A program made the translations under genes and the position numbers. Shown piece by piece: positions 42,679-57,150 of a DNA stretch of 64,000 bases. This stretch comes from Methylobacterium currus (GTDB taxonomy: Bacteria; Pseudomonadota; Alphaproteobacteria; Rhizobiales; Beijerinckiaceae). A model generated the notes under the pieces. The model was given only the letters and a program-made list of their open reading frames with translations, had not been told where the DNA came from and did no database searches. Location: NCBI RefSeq assembly GCF_003058325.1, contig NZ_CP028844.1, positions 846,001-910,000 on the forward strand, in the 5' to 3' direction. How positions within the stretch are numbered: position 1 is the first letter of the stretch; every line of letters begins with the position of its first letter.

Positions 42679-44714
42679 TAGACAGCGCGCTTCAGGGTGG
42701 CCGACCCGGCCCGCTGGGCGCGAATCTCCTCCAGGCGCCGGCCGTAGCGCCGGGCGATGGCCGGGACGCTGAAATGCGTCGTGACGAACCGGGCCGCCTG
42801 CTCTCCCTTGGCCCGCGCCGCGGCCTTGTCGGACGCGACCCGGCGCATGGCGGCCGCCGCCTGGGTGACGTTCGGATCCGCCCATTGGCTGCCGCGCTCG
42901 ACGAAGATGTACTCCTCGGTGCGTACGCCCACGAGGTCGTAGTCGATGAGATAGGCCGTCTCGGGAGTGCAGAAGTCCATGTTGCCGCCGTAGGCGGTGG
43001 CGATGACCGGGCAGCCCAGCTGCATCGCCTCGATCATGCCGAAGCCCCAGCCCTCCGAGCGGTGCAGGGAGACGTAGCAATCGCAGGCCTTCTTGAGGGC
43101 GAGGAGATCGCCGTAGCGGAGCGTCTCGTTCATCAGGATGATCCGCGGATCCTGCTTGATCAGCTGATCGATCCGCTTCCAGAGCTCGACCTGGTAGGGA
43201 TCGGGCACCCGGGTCCTGTTCTGCGTCTTGACGATCAACGTGGCGTTCTCGCTGCGGTCCGGGAACGCGGCGAGGAACGCCTCGATGGTGGCGATCGGGT
43301 TCTTGCGCTCGATGAATGAGAACGAATCGAACGTGGTCAGGAACACCGTCCCGCCTTCCAGGATCCCGTAATTCGCCAGGGAAGCCGGCACCACGTCGGG
43401 GAGGGCCTCCACCGCCATCCCGACATTGATCACCGGCTTCGAGGTGTTTCGGGCGTAGATCTCGCGATTGTACTCGGACGAGACCCAGATCTCGTCGACC
43501 AGTTCGAGCCCGAGCTGCTGGCACTTCGGCAGCTTGTCGAGCTCCCAGAAGAAGTAGCCGATGTTGTAGCCGTCAGACAGGATCTCGCCCTGCTCGAAGG
43601 CGAAGACGAGGGGAATCGATTCGGCATTGAGATGGATGAGGGTGATCTCGCGAGGCCGGTCGAACGGGACCATCGCGAGGTCGGAGGCGAAGCCGATGGG
43701 CGCCGGGTTGTCGAGACCGAAGGGGAGGGCGGTCGGCTTCACCGCCTCGCACGTGCCGAGGATCTCGTAGGACAGCCGGGTCGCCTGGCCCAGACCCGAG
43801 GTCTGATGCAGCGGGCCGATCAGCGCCAGGCCGGCCTCGCGCGGTCCCGAGAGGTCGCGACGCTGAATCAGGTACTCGCCGCAGCCGCGCGACGGCGCAT
43901 TGCGATCCGGGCCGTGCCGCGGCGCGATCTCGGCTTGGCGCAGCAGCGCCTCGCCGCGCTCGCGCAAGGCTTTGCCGTCCGAAGCTCCCGATCCGGGCGG
44001 CAGCGCGAGCTGCGCGAGCACGCGATCGAAGGTCGAGGCGCCGCCCTGGTCCAGCCGCATCACCCGGCGGACGGCATCCTGCGGCAGGAGGCGCAGAATA
44101 TGCGGCTGCGTGTAGCTCCTCAGGAGCAGGTAATAGAAATAGGCTGCCCGGTCGGCCGTGCGGCCGCCGTCGAGGCCGAGCATGTCCTTATCGTTCTCGA
44201 AGCTGCGCGCCATGAAATAGTTGAAAGCGTAGTCCTGGCCTTGCCACTTCTCTTCGAGGCGCAGCAGCGCAGTCTGCTCGTCCGTGATGAGGAACCGGTC
44301 GAGCTTTGAGATCGGAGCCTTCTGCGTGCACCACCAGTACAGCGCCTCCTTGAGGATCTCGGTCTGATCGAGGCGGATATGGGTCGGCAGTTCGCGCGCC
44401 ACGAAGTTGTAGAGGGCGACGGTCACGGCCGGCGACACGCCGGCGATCGGCATCGGGCTGTTGAGAAACCGGATCTGCTCGGCCGAGAGGGGCATCTCGA
44501 ACTTGGCGCTGCGATGCGCCACGTAGTCGACGAGATACCACATCAGGACCTTGAGCCGGTCCTGTAGGGTGCCCGACATGTCGTGAAGATGGCGCTCGCG
44601 CAGGAGCCGGAAGCTCTCGAACTGCACGTATTTGGTGATCAGGCCCTCAGGGTCGCTCGCCCGATCGGCCACCTCGACAAGCAGGTCGGCCGCTAAGCCT
44701 TGCCGGACTTTCAT
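42678..44714 (-). CDS. Glycosyltransferase (GT4-like) with a large N-terminal extension
   Basis: The protein has 678 residues. The C-terminal half (about 295-670) is a GT-B transferase: LIGPLHQTSGLGQATRLSYEI, VDEIWVSSEYNREIYARNT, FLTTFDSFSFIERKNPIATIEAFLAAFPD and the donor-binding motif HRSEGWGFGMIEAMQLGCPVIATAYGGNMDFC. The N-terminal 280 residues resemble the helical domains placed before glycosyltransferases of rhizobial polysaccharide loci; I recognise no named domain. The gene follows the VGWALD-repeat protein in the same direction, suggesting a shared surface-glycan role. The stop lies in a long hairpin. Confidence 0.85.
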   Translation of the reverse strand: MKVRQGLAADLLVEVADRASDPEGLITKYVQFESFRLLRERHLHDMSGTLQDRLKVLMWYLVDYVAHRSAKFEMPLSAEQIRFLNSPMPIAGVSPAVTVALYNFVARELPTHIRLDQTEILKEALYWWCTQKAPISKLDRFLITDEQTALLRLEEKWQGQDYAFNYFMARSFENDKDMLGLDGGRTADRAAYFYYLLLRSYTQPHILRLLPQDAVRRVMRLDQGGASTFDRVLAQLALPPGSGASDGKALRERGEALLRQAEIAPRHGPDRNAPSRGCGEYLIQRRDLSGPREAGLALIGPLHQTSGLGQATRLSYEILGTCEAVKPTALPFGLDNPAPIGFASDLAMVPFDRPREITLIHLNAESIPLVFAFEQGEILSDGYNIGYFFWELDKLPKCQQLGLELVDEIWVSSEYNREIYARNTSKPVINVGMAVEALPDVVPASLANYGILEGGTVFLTTFDSFSFIERKNPIATIEAFLAAFPDRSENATLIVKTQNRTRVPDPYQVELWKRIDQLIKQDPRIILMNETLRYGDLLALKKACDCYVSLHRSEGWGFGMIEAMQLGCPVIATAYGGNMDFCTPETAYLIDYDLVGVRTEEYIFVERGSQWADPNVTQAAAAMRRVASDKAAARAKGEQAARFVTTHFSVPAIARRYGRRLEEIRAQRAGSATLKRAV

Positions 44715-44763
44715 GAAGATCGCTCGCCTGACTGGTCTCTCGGATGCGCGTCGCCGGGGCGTC

Positions 44764-45540
44764 TCATGCCCCGGTCCGTGATCCGTTCAGTTCCTTGGAC
44801 CGCGCGTCGATCTCGAACGCGGCCCTCTCCATCGCCCGCCGGAAGGCGGACGGCACCCTGCCGGTCAGCAGGGCCGCCTCGGGATGCACGTCGATCGGCT
44901 GCTCGGTGAGGGAAACGCCGGAGGACGCGAAGTTCACGGTGATGCGGCTGCGCTGACCCAGCCGCGGCAGCTCGATGTGGAAGCCGTGACGGCCGTTGCC
45001 GTAGCCCAGGCGCTCGACATCCTGCCGGTAGATGTCGGCGAGGCCGGTCGTCCGCAATCCGGTTTCCGTGCACACCTCGATCGCCACCGGAAGGTTGGGC
45101 AATTCGCGGTCGAGCGCCCATCCGACGACCGCGCTCTCGTCGACGTAGTCGACGTAGCCGATCCACCGCGACGAGGCGGCATCGTCCTGGGCCGTGGGCC
45201 GCAGGACCGGCAAGGGGGCACGCCCGAGGATCTCCCCCGTGTCGGCCCGCCGGACTGAGATGGTCGAGAGGTCGCCCCTCCACCCTGCGACGCTGATCTG
45301 GAAGCCGTGATAGCCGTCACCGATGCCGGCGTCGAGCAGGTCCTTCCTGAAACTATCCGCCAGTGTCTGTGCGCTCTCGCCCGCCGAGGAGAACGCCTCG
45401 ACCATGATCTTGTTGCGGGGATCGCGTGTATCGAGGGCCCAGCCGACCACGTTCGTTCCGATGATCCCGTCGACGGATGCGCGGGACGAGCGCCGCGAGG
45501 GGCGGCCTCTGGCTTTGATGCGACTGATGATGTTCGCCAT
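44764..45540 (-). CDS. Protein with two VGWALD repeats, probably tied to polysaccharide synthesis
   Basis: The 258-residue protein consists mainly of two similar segments. Segment one (about 23-107) reads DGIIGTNVVGWALDTRDP, then SFRKDLLDAGIGDGYHGFQISV; segment two (about 126-200) reads GYVDYVDESAVVGWALDREL, then IYRQDVERLGYGNGRHGFHIEL. This module is often seen beside or fused to glycosyltransferases of alphaproteobacteria, to my knowledge without an established function. It has no signal peptide or membrane helix. The basic N-terminus (MANIISRIKARGRPSRRSSR) may contact nucleic acid, lipid or a partner. It lies 49 bp upstream of the glycosyltransferase. Confidence 0.7.
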   Translation of the reverse strand: MANIISRIKARGRPSRRSSRASVDGIIGTNVVGWALDTRDPRNKIMVEAFSSAGESAQTLADSFRKDLLDAGIGDGYHGFQISVAGWRGDLSTISVRRADTGEILGRAPLPVLRPTAQDDAASSRWIGYVDYVDESAVVGWALDRELPNLPVAIEVCTETGLRTTGLADIYRQDVERLGYGNGRHGFHIELPRLGQRSRITVNFASSGVSLTEQPIDVHPEAALLTGRVPSAFRRAMERAAFEIDARSKELNGSRTGA

Positions 45541-46791
45541 TGACTAGACACCTGCTTCTCTGTCCGATGGTCGCGGCCCGCACACCTCACTTCGTTCTGC
45601 GAAACACGCTCGCGCACATGCGCGCCCTGATACAGGTTTTGCGGCGGCGGGACAGTAGAATTCGTGAGCGCCGGCGGCAACGCGGCGCCCGGTGTGGAAG
45701 GCGCCTCACGGTCGACGGCCCGCGGCCGGACCGCGATCCAGGTCGTGTCCGACGCCGCAGCGCGGCGGCGGACGATCCGACGGAGCCGCCGACCAGGGCT
45801 GGACGCCGCATGATGGCTCTGCCCGCTCTGCCCGCGCCCTGGGCGATCGTGCGGCGCAGAGGCCGCCCAGGGGCCTCTCTGTCGACGGAGTCACGTCAAT
45901 ATGGTGCCGCTCGCGATGAGGCCGTCTTCGAGTCGACGATCGGTGCGCCCCTGAACGAGATCTTCCCGCCGGCGTCGCGCCAGTCGCGGTCGGCAGGGAC
46001 GGTGGCCGGTACGTCGAGGAGGGCTAAGGTGGCTTGCCGCGGGTTCGTATCGGCCGGCGCATGCGCCGTGTCGAAGGTCATGGGTGCCTCGGTGCGACCG
46101 GGAGGAAAGCGATCGAGAACGACCCGCGAAGGCCAGCCCGGCAGCTCGGGATTCGCGTGCATACCACTCCGCCGTGTCGACCGACAGCACCTCGGCCGGC
46201 AAGTAGGCGAGGCCGGCGCGGTGACGGCTGGGTAACAACGGGGCGATCTCCCTCGCCGGGAGGCGGGCCGCCCCTGCCGGGAGGGCGGCGGCGCCGCGCT
46301 GGACGCGGTCGAGCGGACGGGCCACATCCTGCGCCTCGGCCCACCGCCGTCACGCCGAGCGCGTAGCTTATTTTCCCGCCTGGCTCTATCACCGTCTTGC
46401 CCGAAGATGTACGGAATCGCTGACTTGGGACCACTGACCGGGACGATGCAGTATGTGCAACTGCGAAGCGATGCGACGCTAGAGGTTTTCTTTTGTAATC
46501 TGCATTCATCCTGGCATGAAGACACGAATGAGAAAAACAGCAGGCGCCTGTGGCAGTACTTCCCAAAAAAGATAGCTTCGCCGCGTCTGCGATGTCGGGC
46601 GTTCGCCAGCATGATGGCGGCCTCGGACGGCATCCCACGCAAGACGCTCGGATGGTGAATACGTATCGAGGTTCTGCCCTTGTAATTCGATCAATACAGG
46701 ATCCCGTCTTGACGGCGATCGAAACAAGTTAAAGCCCTCAAATAATCTTGTGATTCATACTGTATATGTTATGATAGATGGAGGGGAAGGC
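45541..46791. other. Intergenic stretch, probably decayed DNA
   Basis: About 1.25 kb. GC-rich up to about 46400 with several short overlapping frames on both strands; a minus-strand piece at 45896-46170 (for example MTFDTAHAPADTNPRQATLALL) is protein-like but unassigned. From about 46400 the DNA turns AT-rich, leading into the next gene. No intact gene can be supported. Confidence 0.4.
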
Positions 46792-47928
46792 ATGAGCAGA
46801 GAAGAGATTTATGCCGTATTTCGTTCCTTGCTCAATCGCGAGCCGGAGAACGAGGGTACTGTAACGTCGCTATCGAAGTGTCCCGATCTAAGATCTTTGA
46901 TTGATGTTGTTGTAAGTTCTCCAGAATTTCAACGTAAAATCCGCATCCGAGAATTTGTCAAAAGTGCCGTGGAGGAGCAATTGGCGCCCTGGCGTGGCTA
47001 TGGAGTTGTATTCGACAATTATCGACAAGCGTTGGATTTCGAGAATCGCCACTCGCCCTCAACATTCATTTACGAAATTACGGCGGGATCAGTTCGCATC
47101 GTACCGAAATCGCAGCCTGTTCCTGAGGTGTTTACGCTCAGGGCCGGCCAGTTTGAAAGCATATTTCGCGACATGCTGTCGATCTATCCCAATCCTGGCG
47201 ACCTCTCCTTTGCAGTCGACGTCAATGATGAAGCCCGAGAAAGAACGGCATATCCCGTCTTCAGCTTCCAGAAGCAATTCGGTGATAGGAACATTCTGCT
47301 GCCGGATTTCGAGTTCGTCGTCACCGATTACCTCACGAAGATTGCGTATGATGGCACACCTTACGAGGACAAGACCAACAAGGCCTCGTTCGCCGGATCG
47401 ACCACAGGAAAGCACCTCATAACCCTATCCGATATTCGGGATGTGACAGTCCCGCGCATACGCGCGGCGAAGTATTTTCGGGGCCGAAGCGATGTCGATT
47501 TTAGATTGCCGGCGATTGTTCAATGTACACCGGAGGCAGAACAGGCCTTGATCCAGGATGGATTCGGTCACGGCGTGATGGGCTGGGATGAGGCATATAC
47601 GTCGAAATTCATCATTTCAATGGACGGCAATGGTGCTACCTGCTCGCGACCAGCAATTATCATGCGTAGCAGATCGGTTCTATTTAAATACAATTCCAAT
47701 CATGTGTTGTTTTGGTCTAATCAAGCAAAGCCATGGACGCATTATATTCCGATACAAAATGACGATGATGTATTGAGAATAATTCAATTGGAGAAAGAAG
47801 AAAATAATCGCTTCCATTACATTGCCGCCGCTAGCACGGCGTTTGCAGAAGAGCTGCTTGGGAAAGATGCCATCCTGCAGTACACCAGCGGTCTTCTGCG
47901 AGAGTTCAGCGCGCTGATCGCGCGCTGA
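46792..47928 (+). CDS. Glycosyltransferase family 90-like (CAP10) protein with an N-terminal DUF4214-like segment
   Basis: The protein has 378 residues. The N-terminus (about 1-60), SREEIYAVFRSLLNREPEN followed by VVVSSPEFQRK, looks like a DUF4214 unit. The rest resembles lipopolysaccharide-modifying/CAP10 transferases: FISMDGNGATCSRPAIIMRSRSVLFK, then FWSNQAKPWTHYIPIQNDDDVLRII, the typical C-terminal acceptor/donor block. The start at 46792 follows GGAGGGGAAGG. The gene is much richer in A and T and uses AT-ending codons unlike its neighbours, a strong sign of transfer. It probably modifies a capsule or LPS sugar with xylose or glucose (family knowledge). Confidence 0.7.
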   Translation: MSREEIYAVFRSLLNREPENEGTVTSLSKCPDLRSLIDVVVSSPEFQRKIRIREFVKSAVEEQLAPWRGYGVVFDNYRQALDFENRHSPSTFIYEITAGSVRIVPKSQPVPEVFTLRAGQFESIFRDMLSIYPNPGDLSFAVDVNDEARERTAYPVFSFQKQFGDRNILLPDFEFVVTDYLTKIAYDGTPYEDKTNKASFAGSTTGKHLITLSDIRDVTVPRIRAAKYFRGRSDVDFRLPAIVQCTPEAEQALIQDGFGHGVMGWDEAYTSKFIISMDGNGATCSRPAIIMRSRSVLFKYNSNHVLFWSNQAKPWTHYIPIQNDDDVLRIIQLEKEENNRFHYIAAASTAFAEELLGKDAILQYTSGLLREFSALIAR

Positions 47929-48169
47929 CGTGGCGTCTGACGCGCTCATGCAATCATTTCCGGACACGAAATGCTCAGCCCTGCCGATCGGCATGCCTGT
48001 GGCCTGTCGCGTCAGGGGGGCTGGTTGTGAGCGGCATCACGATGCGGGCCGCATCACAACCGATCTCGACGGCCGTCCGGCTCAGGGTGCGCGTCACGCC
48101 GAGCGGCGCGGTTCATTCCTGAACGGCGTGGTGCCGCATTGCCGCTCGAGGCATCAGGTCACGCGGGCC

Positions 48170-48395
48170 GTCCTCCCGCGACGCCGTCTCGGGGGCAGGG
48201 ACTTCGCGACCTCGCGCACCGGCTCGGCGCCCCGGCGGCGCTGTCGGATCTCGGCATGGCGGAGGCGGGGCTGGAACGGGCCGCAGAGGCGGCGTCGGCG
48301 AGGCCCTTATCCAAGTTCGCGGCCCCTCGTTCGGGCGGACATTCGCCGGCTGCTCGATGACGCCCACCATGACCCGATCGACATCAGGTCGCATG
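48170..48395 (+). pseudogene. Remnant of a maleylacetate reductase-like (iron-dependent alcohol dehydrogenase) C-terminus
   Basis: One frame reads GLRDLAHRLGAPAALSDLGM, then AEAGLERAAEAAS. After a frameshift another frame continues YPSSRPLVRADIRRLLDDAH. Together they match the usual end of maleylacetate reductases. The upstream catalytic and NAD-binding parts are missing, so this is a decayed fragment. The rest of 47929-48383 shows nothing. Confidence 0.5.
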
Positions 48396-50432
48396 GTCGC
48401 CGCACAGCGACATCCTCAGGATCTCGATCAATTCGTCAGCACGATAAGGCTTGAACAGTAGATCGAAGCCGCTCGCGTCCTGATGTTCTTGCAGATAGCC
48501 GGAGGTCAGCAGGACCGGGATCTGCGGCCATTGCCGGCGGATGACGTGACCGAGATCGATGCCCGACATGGTGCCGGGCATGTTGACGTCGCTGAAGACG
48601 AGGGCGATCCGCGGCTCGCTTTCGAGGATGCGGAGTGCCTCGGTGCCGTCAGGCGCGCTGAGAACCGTGAACGCGAGCGCTTCGAGCGTGGAGATGATGG
48701 TGGAGCGGACGTCGGCGTCGTCCTCGACCACGAGGACGACCTTGCCCTCACCGTTCACGGCATCCGCCGCGTCGAAGGGCGCGCGTTGGCCGGCGGCCTC
48801 CGACGGGACGCTTTTCCTCGCGAGCGCGGGCAGCGTGACGACGAAGCGCGTGCCCTGGCCCGGACTGCTGTCGACCGTGATGGTCCCGCCGCTCTGCTGC
48901 ACGAAGCCGTACACCATGCTGAGGCCGAGACCGGTGCCCTTGCCGGCCTCCTTCGTGGTGAAGAAGGGCTCGAACACCCGGGCCAGGACGGCCGGCGACA
49001 TCCCGGTTCCGGTGTCGGTGACGGTGATGTCCACCCAGCGCGCGCCCTCGGCGCCGTCCGGTGCGGGAGCGTCGCGACCCCGGACGCGGATGCCGAGCGT
49101 CCCGCCCTCCGGCATCGCGTCCCGTGCGTTGACCGCGAGGTTGATGAGGGCCGCCTCGAACTGCGCGTGGTCGACGCAGATGTCCGGAAGTTCGCCGTCG
49201 AGCTCGGCCGCGATCGTGATCCGCTCGCCGAGCGTCCGCACGAGGAGCTTGACCAGGCCGGGGATGAAGCTGGCGAAGTCCAAGGCCCGGGGCTGGAGGG
49301 GAGAGCGCCGGGAGAAGGCGAGCAGACGGCCGGTCAGCTCGGCGCAGCGATGCGCCCCCTCGATGGCGCTCTCGATCCGGCGCAGGGCCTTCTCGTTGCC
49401 CTCCAGCGCTCCTCGCGCGAGGTCGAGATTGCCGATCACGATGCTCAGCATGTTGTTGAAATCGTGGGCGATGCCGCCCGTCAGGCGGCCGACCGCCTCC
49501 AGCTTCGAGGCGTGCTGCAGGCTGAGCTCGAGTTCCTTGCGCTCGGTCACGTCGAACCACATCCCGAAGAGTTCGGCGGCCGTGCCGTCCTCAGCCCGGT
49601 TGACCACGATCTGGTCGAGGATGTGCCGTTCCGTGCCGTCGGCGTTGCGCCAGCGGTATTCGAGGGCGACCGCGCCCACCTCCGTCAGGTTCCGCAGGTT
49701 CTCCAGGACGCCCTCGCTGTCGTCGGGATCGAGGCGGGACTCCCACAGCCCGGAGGTCGCGAAGGCGCCGCGCGAGAAGCCGGTGATGCGCTCGATGCTG
49801 TCGTTGGTGAAGTGCAGCCGCCGGTCCTCGCAATCGACCGGAGAGGTGTAGAGCGCGATCGGGAGCCCCCGCAGCACGGCCGCCTGATGCTCCTCGCGCC
49901 GGCGCAGGGCCTGCTCGGCTTCCAGCTTCTCGCCGCGCACGCGCAGGTTCTCCAGCAGAAGCTGCTTCTCGGCCGCCGCCTTGCGCTTGATCTCCTCGGT
50001 CTTGCGATAGAGATCGACGAAGACGTCGACCTTCGATTTCAGCACGAGAGGCTGGATCGGCTTGAAGACGTAATCCACCGCCCCGGCGGAATAGCCCCGG
50101 AAGATATGCATATCCTCCTTGTTGTGCGCCGTGAGGAAGAGGATCGGAACCCGGGAGGTGCGCGAGCGGCTGCGGATCAGGGTGGCGACCTCGTAGCCGT
50201 CCATGCGCGGCATCTGCACGTCGAGCAGGATCAGGGCGAATTCCTCCCGCAGGGTCCGGCGCAGGGCCTCCTCGGGAGAATCCGCCATGACGAGGTCGAC
50301 CGCCGGATCGGCGAGGATCTCCGACGCGGCGAGGAGATTGCGCCGGTCATCGTCGACGATCAGGATCTTGGCCCGGATCGGGAGCGCATCCGGAGGAGCG
50401 GTCCGTGGTCCATCCTCGGTCTCGGCGCCCAT
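48384..50432 (-). CDS. Hybrid sensor histidine kinase with receiver domains at both ends
   Basis: A 682-residue soluble protein with, in order: receiver (about 21-140, phospho-acceptor Asp71 in LILLDVQMPRMDGYEV), coiled coil, PAS domain (about 185-310, with PVDCEDRRLHFTNDSIERITG), HisKA with the phospho-histidine in GGIAHDFNNMLSIVIGNLDLA, HATPase (INLAVNARDAMPEGG, DTGTGMSP, GTGLGLSMVYGFV), and a second receiver (about 560-680, SDVNMPGTMSGIDLG). The HDFNN style is typical of kinases paired with a single receiver. The start at 50432 lies 27 bp after the stop of the large HAMP kinase, so the two form an operon and may pass phosphate between them. Confidence 0.9.
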   Translation of the reverse strand: MGAETEDGPRTAPPDALPIRAKILIVDDDRRNLLAASEILADPAVDLVMADSPEEALRRTLREEFALILLDVQMPRMDGYEVATLIRSRSRTSRVPILFLTAHNKEDMHIFRGYSAGAVDYVFKPIQPLVLKSKVDVFVDLYRKTEEIKRKAAAEKQLLLENLRVRGEKLEAEQALRRREEHQAAVLRGLPIALYTSPVDCEDRRLHFTNDSIERITGFSRGAFATSGLWESRLDPDDSEGVLENLRNLTEVGAVALEYRWRNADGTERHILDQIVVNRAEDGTAAELFGMWFDVTERKELELSLQHASKLEAVGRLTGGIAHDFNNMLSIVIGNLDLARGALEGNEKALRRIESAIEGAHRCAELTGRLLAFSRRSPLQPRALDFASFIPGLVKLLVRTLGERITIAAELDGELPDICVDHAQFEAALINLAVNARDAMPEGGTLGIRVRGRDAPAPDGAEGARWVDITVTDTGTGMSPAVLARVFEPFFTTKEAGKGTGLGLSMVYGFVQQSGGTITVDSSPGQGTRFVVTLPALARKSVPSEAAGQRAPFDAADAVNGEGKVVLVVEDDADVRSTIISTLEALAFTVLSAPDGTEALRILESEPRIALVFSDVNMPGTMSGIDLGHVIRRQWPQIPVLLTSGYLQEHQDASGFDLLFKPYRADELIEILRMSLCGDHAT

Positions 50433-50458
50433 CGCGAGCGGATCCTCAAGACGCGACG

Positions 50459-56272
<5,814 letters not shown>

Positions 56273-57150
56273 ACGGACATACCTGCGGACGACAACAAGC
56301 CTGCCGCGCCGGTGGGCAATCCAGCCAGCGCCCGTCATCGACACCCGACGGGGCGCTCCGCTGATTGCTGGTCCTCCGACGGGCAGCGACCTGTGCTGGT
56401 AAGGCGGCGTACCGCAAGACGCAAGCTCACCTGAGGGTAATGATTGGTAATGGTGCCGCGCCGATTCCACACTTTAAAGGCGAATTTCCTGTCTCGTGTA
56501 CGTTTTTCAAGCTTCCCATGATGCAATCAGGGGTGGGCGCGTGGCCGGAATCTTCGAGCATCAGATGACCTTACGTAGTTACGTGTTTTTAATCATGTTT
56601 TATGATATTTTATAATATAAAATACACAAATTATCGACATTAGTTTCTTATATCGTTCAAATTTTAATCTGTGATTATAGAACGGGGGAGTGTCCTTCCC
56701 AAGATGTGGGCGCCCCCGATCTTCAGTGTAAGACCCGATTGCGTCATGCCGTTCGAGGCGCCCGACAAGGTTCTCGGCAGTCGCTCTGATGCAAGTCCGG
56801 TGCGGGTAAAGGGCATCTACCTCGGGTCTTTCGGGTGAGCGGCAGGCATTCCGTCACCGCTCGCGCCGCTCGCTGCTCGTCCGACCGTCACGCTGGACAT
56901 GCGTTACCACCCGGACGCTAGCGGGCGGCGACATCCTCGGCAGCGCCCGCGGGACCACCTTCTCCCCAAGATCATCGACGCCGCGTCTCCGGAATCGCGG
57001 CTGCAGCGATTAAGAGTTTTGACCATGCTGTGAATTGCACCCGCAGCTAAGAAGCGATGCGACAATGCGCCTCAACCGCCGGTGAGGTGTCGGCCATCGG
57101 ACGCCTACAGGTTGTTAATTTCTTGTCTCGCATGAATCGTCTCGACGCTC
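56273..57150. other. Intergenic stretch with a very AT-rich core
   Basis: Positions about 56570-56680 are strongly AT-rich (runs such as TATAATATAAAATACAC) and contrast with the flanking GC-rich DNA. The region contains the start regions of the HAMP kinase (left) and of the GGDEF-EAL gene (right). A 30-codon frame at about 56747 (MPFEAPDKVLGSRSDASPV) is noted without support. No RNA gene recognised. Confidence 0.35.

Noticed and set aside
45540..46235. A 231-codon plus-strand frame
   Set aside because: Arg/Gly-rich without domain; competing frames exist on the other strand and none is convincing.
56747..56839. A 30-codon frame upstream of the GGDEF-EAL gene as a leader peptide
   Set aside because: No ribosome site and no sign of attenuation; kept only as a note in the intergenic entry.
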